Source: Lachnospiraceae bacterium (GTDB taxonomy: Bacteria > Bacillota > Clostridia > Lachnospirales > Lachnospiraceae). From it: a stretch of DNA of 64,000 bases. The stretch is from positions 1-64,000 of the forward strand of contig SVFO01000012.1 in NCBI GenBank assembly GCA_015056795.1, written 5' to 3'. The notes under the pieces were generated by a model. That model was not told the DNA's origin and ran no database searches. It saw only the letters and a list, made by a program, of their open reading frames with translations. Position 1 is the first letter of the stretch, and each line of letters opens with the position of its first letter. The position numbers were made by a program, and so were the translations under genes. Below are positions 54,419 to 63,909 of this stretch, one piece after another.

Positions 54419-55705
54419 ATGATGACGGAGAAGGAAATTAGATTTGGCTTTACGACGGGGAGCTGTGCGGCGGCGGCAGCGAAGGCGGCGACCTACATGC
54501 TTCTTACGGGAAACATAAAAAATGAGATCACCATCGAGACGCCTAAGGGCATTCCATATCATGCCCAGATCGTGGAGATCGCAAGACGGGAGAATCTGGT
54601 TCAATGTGCCGTGATCAAGGACGGTGGATCGGATCCGGACGTAACGACGGGGTGTCACGTTTTCGCGGAGGTTACCTACGGCGGAGAGGGTACCATGCTC
54701 AAAGACCGTGAGAGGAAAGCATGCGAAGACATTACCATGCACAAAGACCGTGAGAAGAAAGCATGCGAGGATGTTGTCATGTCTATGGACCGTGAGAGGA
54801 AAGCGTGCGAGGACGGACAAGAGGAGAGGAAGAGAAAAGCTCATGGCACAGGGAATGCATGGGTGGAGATTGACGGCGGAGAAGGTGTCGGGAGAGTGAC
54901 GCTTCCTGGGTTGGATCAGCCCGTGGGGAATGCCGCGATCAATCATGTACCAAGAGAGATGATTGAGAAGGAAGTGTTAGAGGTATGCCATGTCTGTGAT
55001 TATCAAGGAGGACTCAACGTTGTCATTTCCGTACCGGAAGGAAGGGAGCTTGCGGAAAAGACCTTTAATCCGCGGCTTGGCATTATTGGAGGCATTTCCA
55101 TTCTTGGGACAAGCGGTATCGTAGAGCCCATGAGCTCTAAGGCGCTTCTGGATACCATCCGCGTGGAACTAAATCAAAAAAGAGCCTTGGGACAAGCATT
55201 TGTAGCGGTTTCTCCCGGTAACTATGGCTTGGAGTTCATGAAGCAGACCTATGATTATGATCTGGATAAAAGCGTAAAGTGCTCTAATTTTATTGGAGAT
55301 ACGATTGACATGGCAAAGGAGCTTGGCTTTTCGGGAATGCTTTTGACAGGGCATATCGGAAAGCTGATCAAGGTCTCCGGAGGCATCATGAATACACACT
55401 CCAAGGAAGGCGACTGTCGAATGGAGCTTCTTGCGGCAGCAGGACTGCAGGCAGGCTGTGATGGCGATACGGCAAGAGCCGTCTTAGAAACTGCAGTTAC
55501 GGAGGAAGGCATTCGGATTTTGATGGATGCAGGATGTCTTGAAAAGGCAATGAAGTATGTCATGGACAGGATTCTGTTTTTCCTTCGAAAACGCGGGGGA
55601 GACCAATTCCAGATGGAATGTATGACCTACTGTAATCAAAATGGCCTGTTGGCGAAAAGCGATGGCGCAGAAAAGCTGTTGGAGGTTCTAAAGGCATGGC
55701 GTTAG
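54419..55705 (+). CDS. cbiD: Cobalt-precorrin-5B C1-methyltransferase
   Basis: RFGFTTGSCAAAAAKAA, VIKDGGSDPDVTTG, GNYGLEFMKQTY. Confidence 0.95.
   Translation: MMTEKEIRFGFTTGSCAAAAAKAATYMLLTGNIKNEITIETPKGIPYHAQIVEIARRENLVQCAVIKDGGSDPDVTTGCHVFAEVTYGGEGTMLKDRERKACEDITMHKDREKKACEDVVMSMDRERKACEDGQEERKRKAHGTGNAWVEIDGGEGVGRVTLPGLDQPVGNAAINHVPREMIEKEVLEVCHVCDYQGGLNVVISVPEGRELAEKTFNPRLGIIGGISILGTSGIVEPMSSKALLDTIRVELNQKRALGQAFVAVSPGNYGLEFMKQTYDYDLDKSVKCSNFIGDTIDMAKELGFSGMLLTGHIGKLIKVSGGIMNTHSKEGDCRMELLAAAGLQAGCDGDTARAVLETAVTEEGIRILMDAGCLEKAMKYVMDRILFFLRKRGGDQFQMECMTYCNQNGLLAKSDGAEKLLEVLKAWR
54698..54823 (+). repeat. Three 42-bp (14-aa) tandem repeats inside cbiD
   Basis: LKDRERKACEDITM / HKDREKKACEDVVM / SMDRERKACEDGQE. 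Confidence 0.9.
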
Positions 55706-55755
55706 ATTGCAAAGGCCAGCGCAAGTAAGACGAAATAATGGGTTGATGAAATCGG

Positions 55756-56493
55756 ATGAAGGAAATCAAAAAGAAACAGTTTATGGGAGAAAAATCCCTT
55801 CGAAGCTATGTGATACCAATGGGTACGGAAGAAATAGGAGATTGGGCCTTTGCTGGCTGTAGGGAGCTGGTAAGCGTAGCCATTCCGGCGACCGTGGTAC
55901 GGCTTGGAAGAAGTATATTTGATGGCTGTGAGAAACTAAGGCGGATTTCCTGGTATCAGGAAAGCGGGGATGAAGAGGATCCCTTGGCACGACTTATGGC
56001 AATGGCGCTTCGCTATTTTCGAACGGACGAAAGGATCATAACCCTTCGGAAGGAAGGACGGGACCCCTGGCTGCAATTTTGGGATGAAGCCTGCATGTGC
56101 TTTCTGGAAAGCTCGGATGAACTTGGATTTCAGCCATTTTTGGCTGGCGGAGAAGAGGATTACGAGGACGAAAAACTGAAGCTGGAAGCATATTGCAGGG
56201 ATAGGCGTTTGCGAAAGGCGGAGGTTTTGCTGACGAGGCTTCTTTTCAGTGAAAATAGCGAGAACAAGTCTCGCTATTTAAGTTTGCTGAAAGACAATGA
56301 CATGGCGTTTGCACTGCTCATGGAGAAATGGAATTCTTGGAAACAGGTGATGGAAGTCTATGAGCAGGCCGGGCTTTTGTCACAGGAGAATATTTGTAAG
56401 GCATTGGATCAGCTGCCCAAGGATCGGGTAGAGTTAAGGGCGATTTTGCTTCAAAAAACGCAGGCGCAAGGGATGGCGGCATGGACGCTATAA
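55756..56493 (+). CDS. BspA-type leucine-rich-repeat protein
   Basis: IPMGTEEIGDWAFAGCRELVSVAIPATVVRLGRSIFDGCEKLRRI. Confidence 0.7.
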   Translation: MKEIKKKQFMGEKSLRSYVIPMGTEEIGDWAFAGCRELVSVAIPATVVRLGRSIFDGCEKLRRISWYQESGDEEDPLARLMAMALRYFRTDERIITLRKEGRDPWLQFWDEACMCFLESSDELGFQPFLAGGEEDYEDEKLKLEAYCRDRRLRKAEVLLTRLLFSENSENKSRYLSLLKDNDMAFALLMEKWNSWKQVMEVYEQAGLLSQENICKALDQLPKDRVELRAILLQKTQAQGMAAWTL

Positions 56494-56551
56494 CGAAGCC
56501 TGTCCCGTGCCAAATTAAAAATGCCGCGAGATGGCTTACGTGCCATGAAGG

Positions 56552-57106
56552 TCAGTAGAATTCTACGGTTCCGTCCTCAATTCGATAGATGGCACCGATG
56601 ACGCGCAGGCCCTCTTCCTCATCCTTTTGGATTTCCAAGCTGGATTCAATGGTGCGGACGCTCTGCTCGACATTGAGAAGGGCAGCCTTATAATCATCCT
56701 TTTCCTTACCGATGGCGCGCTTGATTTCATCGGTGATATATTTGATAAAGCCGCTAGGGTCATGATTAATGGCTGCATGAACGGCACCGCAGCCCGTATG
56801 ACCGAGGACAACAACCAGCTTTGTGCCAAGGTGACCGGCGGCATACTCGATACTTCCGAGCTGGTGGTCATCAATGACGTTTCCGGCAACGCGAATCGTA
56901 AAAAGATCGCCGATGGCTGCATGGAAAATTCTCTCAGGGATCACGCGAGAATCTGAACAGGTGATGATAATGGCGTAGGGCTTTTGCCCATTCTTTGCAA
57001 AATGCTCCAGGGTTTTCGAGGAAACATCCGAATGAAAGGTATCTGCCGATACATACAGGGCGTTTCCTTCTTTTAGTTTTTGCAGAGCTTCATTTGCTGA
57101 AAGCAT
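56552..57106 (-). CDS. Beta-class carbonic anhydrase
   Basis: ITCSDSRVIPE, VLGHTGCGAVHAA; start at MLSANEALQ. Confidence 0.92.
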   Translation of the reverse strand: MLSANEALQKLKEGNALYVSADTFHSDVSSKTLEHFAKNGQKPYAIIITCSDSRVIPERIFHAAIGDLFTIRVAGNVIDDHQLGSIEYAAGHLGTKLVVVLGHTGCGAVHAAINHDPSGFIKYITDEIKRAIGKEKDDYKAALLNVEQSVRTIESSLEIQKDEEEGLRVIGAIYRIEDGTVEFY

Positions 57107-57332
57107 ACTAACTACCTCCTTAAGCATTTCGTTACCACTATTTAACCACAAAATCCGCATTCCATCAATGCCCAAACCACACTTTTCCTTGTGAAGAACC
57201 TTGTAAGATGATATAATTAAGTTCAGTGACTAGTATGTGATATCTAAAAAACGAATCAGCCATAATCTAGTCAAGTCAGCCGAGAGTCATAGATGATTTG
57301 GTACTGTCGAGCATAATAGAACTTACAGTAAA

Positions 57333-57407
57333 CTCGAGGGGATGGCTGGGATCGTCTTTTCAGGTCAAAAGGTTATTGGAAAGACGATCCCAGACAAGCC
57401 CCGAGTT
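57333..57407 (+). repeat. 75-nt near-palindromic element, copy 3
   Basis: CTCGAGGGGATGGCTGGGATCGTCTTTTCAGGTCAAAAGGTTATTGGAAAGACGATCCCAGACAAGCCCCGAGTT. Confidence 0.9.
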
Positions 57408-57433
57408 AGAAAGAAAACAATAGGTGGACAATC

Positions 57434-57847
57434 ATGGGAACGCTAGAAGAAGCAAGAGAGATTTTTTCGAAGGATCTATATGCAACAAAGCAATCAGGAA
57501 TTCAAATCGAAGAGGTGGGCGAGTTTTACTCGAAATGTAGCATGCCCATCACCGAAAATCACAGAAATGCTTATGGCGGCGTCATGGGCGGGTGCATTTA
57601 TACACTTGCGGATTTTGCCTTTGCCGTGGCATCCAATTTTGACAAAGAGAACTTGACGGTCAGCCTTGTGGGACAGGCTAGTTTCTTAAATATGTCAAAG
57701 GGAAGCATCCTGTATGCGGAGGCGAAGCTGATCAAGGATGGCAGGACGAATTGCTTTTATGAGATTTCGGTTTATGATGATCTGGGGAAGGACATAGCGG
57801 TGGTCTCCTTTACGGGTGCACACGTCAATAAGCCTTGTCCCAATTAG
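57434..57847 (+). CDS. PaaI-like hotdog thioesterase
   Basis: ENHRNAYGGVMGGCIYTLADFAFAVA. Confidence 0.85.
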   Translation: MGTLEEAREIFSKDLYATKQSGIQIEEVGEFYSKCSMPITENHRNAYGGVMGGCIYTLADFAFAVASNFDKENLTVSLVGQASFLNMSKGSILYAEAKLIKDGRTNCFYEISVYDDLGKDIAVVSFTGAHVNKPCPN

Positions 57848-57869
57848 AATTATAAGATGGGGGAATGGG

Positions 57870-59078
57870 ATGCGGGAGTTATTCTCAATGGATGAGAAAA
57901 ATTATCCTCGTGACGGGAAGGTGTTTCGCAGGGATTCTGCACGCGCAATCATCCTGCAAGAGGGTAAGGTGCTCTTAATCCACTCAAAGAAATATGATTA
58001 TTATAAATTTCCTGGAGGCGGCATCGAAGCTGGTGAGGATCCCGTGCAGGCCCTTTGCAGGGAGGTGCGGGAAGAGACTGGCTATGAGGTACAACAAAGC
58101 ACCATTCGGGAATTTGGCTGTGTACCCAGGCGTCAAAGGGATGACATGAATGAGCAGGGGGTTTTTGCACAGGACAATTACTATTATTTCTGTGAGATAA
58201 TGGATCAAAAGCAGGCAGATAGAAAGCTGGATGATTATGAGCGGGAGGAAGGCTTCACGCCGGTATGGATGGAGCCCTTCGCTGCCAGTCAACATAACAG
58301 GTATTGCGATGCCTCACGGGAAGGCCTGGACGCACGGATGGTACGCCGCGAGGCAAAGGTATTGGATCTGGTGGATCTCGAGATAAGAAAGCTGGAGCGA
58401 CAAACGAGGCAAATGAATACGCTGGAAGCATTAGGCCATCCGGAATATTTTGCAATGCTGGAGTTTGTAAGACAACAATTAGGGGAAGAGGGGACGGAGT
58501 ATTCCGGAAGCGGAAAAATCGAAATTGCTTACAGCAGATATGATCATACGAAGCGTGTTCTTGCATGGGCACTGCGGTTATATCAGGCATCGGAGCGCAA
58601 AGAGGAGATCCGCTTTGACGAGCTAATGATTGCCACCATTTTTCACGACGTCGGGCGAAGACGGGCAGAGGAGCTGCATGTTTCCCATGCGGAGGCAGGC
58701 ATTCCCATCACAAAGGAATATTTAACAGGGATGGGCTATGCAGCGGATAAGGTGGAATATATTTGTAGCCTGGTGGCACAGCATTCCGACAAGTATCGCA
58801 TGAAGAAGGAAGTGCTGGACAGGGGACTTTTGATGCTGATGGAGGCAGATCTTTTGGACGACATGGGGGCGCAGGGAATTGTCATGGACTGCATGATCAC
58901 GGAGAGCCGAAATCCTAATGCCAGATTTGAAGATTGTCTTGACCATATCACAAGATATACCCTCAGACAGCAAGAGGAAGACAATCCCATGGTAAGCCCG
59001 GAAGGAATCGCTTTTTGGAATGAAAAGACAAAGCTGACGCAGGAATTTGTGCAGGCATTACGGCGGGATCTGGCGTAG
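57870..59078 (+). CDS. Nudix hydrolase fused to HD domain
   Basis: GGGIEAGEDPVQALCREVREETGYEV (Nudix box) and IATIFHDVGRRRAEELHVSHAEAG (HD). Confidence 0.85.
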   Translation: MRELFSMDEKNYPRDGKVFRRDSARAIILQEGKVLLIHSKKYDYYKFPGGGIEAGEDPVQALCREVREETGYEVQQSTIREFGCVPRRQRDDMNEQGVFAQDNYYYFCEIMDQKQADRKLDDYEREEGFTPVWMEPFAASQHNRYCDASREGLDARMVRREAKVLDLVDLEIRKLERQTRQMNTLEALGHPEYFAMLEFVRQQLGEEGTEYSGSGKIEIAYSRYDHTKRVLAWALRLYQASERKEEIRFDELMIATIFHDVGRRRAEELHVSHAEAGIPITKEYLTGMGYAADKVEYICSLVAQHSDKYRMKKEVLDRGLLMLMEADLLDDMGAQGIVMDCMITESRNPNARFEDCLDHITRYTLRQQEEDNPMVSPEGIAFWNEKTKLTQEFVQALRRDLA

Positions 59079-59103
59079 AATTGTGAAAGGCAGGGGAAGG
59101 GTT

Positions 59104-59982
59104 ATGCTTAAGAAGGAAAGACAAGTTTTTCTAAGGCTTTTTGTCTGGTGTTTTTTGGTAGTTAGCCTGACGTTAAGCGCTGTGGCGCCTGCTTTGGCGG
59201 ACATGGGAGAAAAGCCCAGCGTTACTCTGAAAATCATAAACGCACCCCCTGGTCCCTATGCGGCGGCGCTTTTTGTAAAAGGTGAGCCTCATACGGAGGA
59301 AGAACTCAAAAGATTTTCTGATCAGTGGGAAAAGAGTGCCGATGGCAGGCTGCGTAATAAGGTATTGCAGATGGAGGCGAATGGATACCGCGTTGCCGAG
59401 CATCCGGGAGCGGGCCTTTTTGTCTACACGACAGATGATGATTACAGATATTTCCAGGGAGCTTTCAAATTTACCTATTATGCCCCCAGCACCTTTAAGG
59501 CCTGCGTGGTTACGTCTGATTTTTCCATCATCAGTGATCATGAGCTCACGTCCAGCAGATATGCCTGCAAGGCTATTTTCGATGCCGGCACGGGAGAGCT
59601 TTACGAGGATTTGGAAGCCTACGAGGAAGACGACAGGAAGGTTTGGACGAGGTCGCTGTATTTCCTGATGGCAACGCTGATTGTTGAGGGGATTTTCTTA
59701 TTGATCTTCGGCTTAGCGCACCTAAGAAACTTCGTGATTTTCTTGATCATGAACGTGCTGACGCAAGCTTATTTGCATTACACTGTCTGGGCTTATCGCG
59801 TAGATAAGGGCAGCGGGCTGGGGGCAAGTATTCACTGGGCAGGCACGGAGCTTATGATCCTGATCATCGAAACGCTGGTTTATACCATTACCATGAAGGA
59901 GAAAAATGGAAAACGCTGGAAATGCTTTTTATACGGCATCGTAGCAAATATTTTGAGTGCATTTTGCAGTTTCTTGAATTAA
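59104..59982 (+). CDS. Exported/membrane protein of unknown function
   Basis: N-terminal signal-like segment, several C-terminal TM segments. Confidence 0.6.
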   Translation: MLKKERQVFLRLFVWCFLVVSLTLSAVAPALADMGEKPSVTLKIINAPPGPYAAALFVKGEPHTEEELKRFSDQWEKSADGRLRNKVLQMEANGYRVAEHPGAGLFVYTTDDDYRYFQGAFKFTYYAPSTFKACVVTSDFSIISDHELTSSRYACKAIFDAGTGELYEDLEAYEEDDRKVWTRSLYFLMATLIVEGIFLLIFGLAHLRNFVIFLIMNVLTQAYLHYTVWAYRVDKGSGLGASIHWAGTELMILIIETLVYTITMKEKNGKRWKCFLYGIVANILSAFCSFLN

Positions 59983-60001
59983 TTAAGGGAGGACAAAAGA
60001 C

Positions 60002-61135
60002 ATGGAAAGCTTTAACGCAGAAAAGATGACGGAATATTTGGATTCCTTGTTAGACTTAGGGATTCCTTCGGTAGATTGTATTGTTTATCAGGATCACAAG
60101 CAGATCTATCGTCACATGAATGGTACGGTCAATACGGAAAAAACGCAGGCCGTGGCTGAGGATCAGAGATATTTGATGTTCTCCATGACGAAGGTGCAGA
60201 CGATGACGGCAATCATGCAGCTTGTAGAGCAGGGAAAGCTTTCGCTGGAGGACGAGGTTGCAAGCTATCTTCCTGCATACAAGAATGTTAAGGTAAAGAC
60301 GGAGCAGGGCGTGGAGGACTTAAAATGGCCCTTAAAGATCAGACATCTGGTGTCCATGCAGTCTGGATTGGATTATGATTTGGAGCGTCCTGGCATTGTT
60401 CGCGTATTGAAGGAAAAGGGACAGAAGGCGACGACGAGAGAGATCGTGGATGCTTTTACGGAATCTCCCTTGCAGTTCCAGCCTGGATCACATTTTTGCT
60501 ATAGCCTGAGCCATGACGTGGCAGCGGCAGTTCTCGAGGTTGTTACGGGCATGAGCTTTAGCGAGTATTTGAAAAAGAATCTTTGGGAGCCCCTTGGCAT
60601 GAAGAATACCTTCTTCGCAAATCCCGACAACCAGGGCTTGGAGCGACTGGCACAGCAGTATATTGCCACGGAAAAGGGGATTGTTCCGATGGAGCAGACC
60701 TGTAACTATCAGCTGTCCGAAAGCTATGAGAGTGGTGGAGCTGGACTCGTCAGCTGTACGGAGGATTATGCCATTCTCGCAGACACAATTGCCTGCGGTG
60801 GCATTTCTGCAAAGGGTGTTCGAATTCTGCAGCCAGAATCCGTGGAGAAGATTAAGCAGAATCTCCTTTACGCAGATTCCTTGAAGGACATTGCGAATAC
60901 GATGGGAAGAGTAGGTTATGGCTATGGCTGTGGCATGCAAATCCTGATGAATCCTGAAATGATCGGATCAACGGCTCCAGCAGGCGTTTTTGGATGGGAT
61001 GGAGCCGCAGGAAGCTGCATTCAAATGGACACGGCATCAAAGATGAGCTTTGTATATATCATGCATGTCAGGAATTGTGGCATGGCATATGGCATCATTC
61101 ATCCGACGCTGCGTGACATGGTGTTTACGAAGTAA
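60002..61135 (+). CDS. Beta-lactamase-family serine hydrolase
   Basis: FSMTKVQTMTAIMQLVEQGKLSLEDEVASYLP (SxxK), CYSLSHDVAAAVLEVVTG. Confidence 0.88.
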   Translation: MESFNAEKMTEYLDSLLDLGIPSVDCIVYQDHKQIYRHMNGTVNTEKTQAVAEDQRYLMFSMTKVQTMTAIMQLVEQGKLSLEDEVASYLPAYKNVKVKTEQGVEDLKWPLKIRHLVSMQSGLDYDLERPGIVRVLKEKGQKATTREIVDAFTESPLQFQPGSHFCYSLSHDVAAAVLEVVTGMSFSEYLKKNLWEPLGMKNTFFANPDNQGLERLAQQYIATEKGIVPMEQTCNYQLSESYESGGAGLVSCTEDYAILADTIACGGISAKGVRILQPESVEKIKQNLLYADSLKDIANTMGRVGYGYGCGMQILMNPEMIGSTAPAGVFGWDGAAGSCIQMDTASKMSFVYIMHVRNCGMAYGIIHPTLRDMVFTK

Positions 61136-61136
61136 G

Positions 61137-62732
61137 ATGATAGAATTAGTACGCTTGATTAATCGAATTCCCTTTTTGTTCTCTTGGCTTCCCTTTTGCA
61201 AGCATGCAACAAAGATGTCCTTGCTTCTCTGGATGGCTGGAAATTTGTTTGCAATGCAGCTTGGAAACGATTTCCTCAATATGGATCATCGAAAGCTGGA
61301 GAAGATCCAAGAGGTCAGCTATGTGGAGTCCTTAGAGTATGTGGAGAATCCTGGCATTGGCTTTTATGTTCCAGTGTATGTCCACTACAAGGAGGACGAA
61401 AATCAGATTCCAGAGTATTCGGGAAGACTGTTGCATTTGCGCTTGGACATTTCTGAGTTTGGCACGAAGAGCGGAAGAGCTGGCAAGGAGCTCTCAGCAA
61501 ATATGCTGGAGGCCTTTGAGGAATTGCTGGCGAGCTTGGAAGAGGGTGGATGCTGTGCCATTGTGCGATTTTCTTATGATCCATGGTTTAGCGGAAGGCA
61601 AACTTATGAACCGACCATGGAAATGCTGCTGCGACATCAGGAGCAGCTGGGTGAGGTAATGAGCAGGCATGCCGAAGCAGTCATATCCGTGGAGTGTGGA
61701 CTGTTTGGCAAATGGGGCGAGATGCATGGCTCTACGGCATGCTCGCAGGAGAACTTCAATCTGGCAATTGATCAGTGGCTTGCCGTGCTTCCTGAGTCCA
61801 TTCCCATCAGTGTCCGCACGCCAAGTCAGTACTGCGGCTGGTGTGGCATTGCCCTAAATGAGATTGCGGGGCAGATCACGGATCCTGGACAGAAGGAATA
61901 TCGCGTCGGTATTTACAATGATGGATACCTCGCATCCGGTTCGGATCTGGGAACCTATGTCAACCGGGAAAAAGAGGTGGAATGGCTTTCCCATCAGGCA
62001 AAGCATACCGTCTTTGGAGGCGAGGCTGGGACAAATTATGGCAGGAAGGGTGAAATCGGACTGACGTCCTCCTATGTGGAGAAGGAAGCCTATTTAACGC
62101 ATTTAACTTACTTGAACGGGTTCTGGAATGAGCAGCTGGTAAATGCCCTAAAGAGTGAGGTCTATGAGGGAAGCGACGAACGATATCTGGGTGGTTCGGG
62201 CTATGATTATGTCAGGAATCACATGGGTTATCGATTTGTCCTTCGCAGCGTTCGCGTGACAAAGGAAAATCCGCAGGGTAAGAACCTAAAATTGGAAGTG
62301 GACGTGGAGAATGTCGGATTTGCCAATTTGGTGAAGCCGAAGGAGGTGACCATCCTTCTCGTGGATGCATCGCGTGAGCTTTGTTATCCGTTCACGGGGA
62401 CAGAACTTTTGAATGTAGAAGGTGGCAGCATGAGTGGCGGAGATCCGACGAAATGGGATTCGAGGGAGACCACGGTGCTACGCGCATCCATCCCGATTTC
62501 CGAGAACCTTTCCTTGGGACAATATCGCGTTTACCTGCGTATCGCAAGGCCGGGAGCAGAGACGATGTGGGATGCAGAGAATATGGGGAGTAATTATCCT
62601 GTTCGTTTTGCAAATGAGGGAGAACAGCTTTGGGAGGAAAATCTTGCGGCGAATTTTCTCGGAACGATTACAGTGACGGAGCCGCCAGAGAAATTAGAAT
62701 GGAATTACGAGTTTGGAATTCTGAATAAATAA
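61137..62732 (+). CDS. DUF4874/DUF4832-type protein
   Basis: NPGIGFYVPVYVH, LRLDISEFG, GLFGKWGEMHGS, C-terminal beta-sandwich-like region. Confidence 0.65.
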   Translation: MIELVRLINRIPFLFSWLPFCKHATKMSLLLWMAGNLFAMQLGNDFLNMDHRKLEKIQEVSYVESLEYVENPGIGFYVPVYVHYKEDENQIPEYSGRLLHLRLDISEFGTKSGRAGKELSANMLEAFEELLASLEEGGCCAIVRFSYDPWFSGRQTYEPTMEMLLRHQEQLGEVMSRHAEAVISVECGLFGKWGEMHGSTACSQENFNLAIDQWLAVLPESIPISVRTPSQYCGWCGIALNEIAGQITDPGQKEYRVGIYNDGYLASGSDLGTYVNREKEVEWLSHQAKHTVFGGEAGTNYGRKGEIGLTSSYVEKEAYLTHLTYLNGFWNEQLVNALKSEVYEGSDERYLGGSGYDYVRNHMGYRFVLRSVRVTKENPQGKNLKLEVDVENVGFANLVKPKEVTILLVDASRELCYPFTGTELLNVEGGSMSGGDPTKWDSRETTVLRASIPISENLSLGQYRVYLRIARPGAETMWDAENMGSNYPVRFANEGEQLWEENLAANFLGTITVTEPPEKLEWNYEFGILNK

Positions 62733-62760
62733 ATTACCGAAGGTAAGGAGGGTATCAGCT

Positions 62761-63876
62761 TTGACGGAAAACAGACCTTTTGTTCCTTGGGAACAGATGA
62801 ACAACTTCATGGTGGATGCATTTGAGGGCTATGGCGTGCCGAGGGAGGATGCGAAGATCTGCGCAGACGTGCTGCTAGAGTCAGATCGCAGAGGCATCGA
62901 GAGCCATGGCTGTAATCGCTTTAAGCCGATTTACATCGACAGAATCGTAAAGGGGACGCTTCTTCCGAAAACGGAGCTCGAAATCCTGAAGGAGACGCCG
63001 ACTACGGTGGTCATGGATGCGCATGACGGCATGGGTATGGTGGCAAGCTATCACATGATGAAGAAGCTGATCGAGAAGGCAAAGACCTATGGCATGGCTG
63101 GAGGTGCAATTCGCAACAGCACGCACTATGGGATTGCAGGATACTGGACGGATATGGCCTGCAAGGAGGGACTCATCGGCATTACGGGAACGAATGCGAG
63201 ACCTTCGATTGCACCGACGTTTGGCGTGGAGAACATGTTGGGAACTAATCCCTTAACCTTCTCGCTTCCAACGGATGAGGAATTTCCATTCTGCTTAGAT
63301 TGTGCGACCTCGATCGTACAGCGTGGCAGAATTGAATATTATGCGAGGGAAGGAAAGCCCGTTCCTGCGGGCGTCGTTATTTCCGAGCAGGGTGAAGCAA
63401 TGACGGACAGTGCACAGATTTTGAAGGATTTAGTTGCTGGTACAGCAGCGCTGGCACCACTTGGCGGTATTGGCGAGGAGACTGCAGGCTATAAGGGCTA
63501 TGGCTACGCGACGGTTGTGGAGATTCTCTCCGCAGCACTTTCTGGCGGTGAGTTTATGAAGGCGCTGACGGGCGTGGATGAACAGGGCAAGCCGAAAATG
63601 TATCATCTCGGTCACTTCTTCTTTGTTGTGAATCCCGAAGCATTTATGGGGCTTGATGAGTTTAAGAGAATTGCAGGAGAAATTTGTCGTGCGCTTCGTG
63701 CCTCCAAGAAGGCACCTGGCGAGAGCAGGATTTATACGGCGGGAGAAAAGGAGCATGATGTTTGGCTGTTCCGCAAGGACAAGGGCGTTCCCGTGGGTGA
63801 GGCCGTGCAAAAGGATATTTTGACCGTGAGGAATGCATTGGGCCTGAATTATCATTTTGGATTTGAGGATCGTTAG
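62761..63876 (+). CDS. Malate/L-lactate dehydrogenase (Ldh2)-family oxidoreductase
   Basis: SDRRGIESHGCNRF, NSTHYGIAGYWTDMA, GTNPLTFSLPT; TTG start. Confidence 0.9.
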   Translation: MTENRPFVPWEQMNNFMVDAFEGYGVPREDAKICADVLLESDRRGIESHGCNRFKPIYIDRIVKGTLLPKTELEILKETPTTVVMDAHDGMGMVASYHMMKKLIEKAKTYGMAGGAIRNSTHYGIAGYWTDMACKEGLIGITGTNARPSIAPTFGVENMLGTNPLTFSLPTDEEFPFCLDCATSIVQRGRIEYYAREGKPVPAGVVISEQGEAMTDSAQILKDLVAGTAALAPLGGIGEETAGYKGYGYATVVEILSAALSGGEFMKALTGVDEQGKPKMYHLGHFFFVVNPEAFMGLDEFKRIAGEICRALRASKKAPGESRIYTAGEKEHDVWLFRKDKGVPVGEAVQKDILTVRNALGLNYHFGFEDR

Positions 63877-63909
63877 GGGTTGTTATTAAATATTTGCTGA
63901 GGGGAAGTC

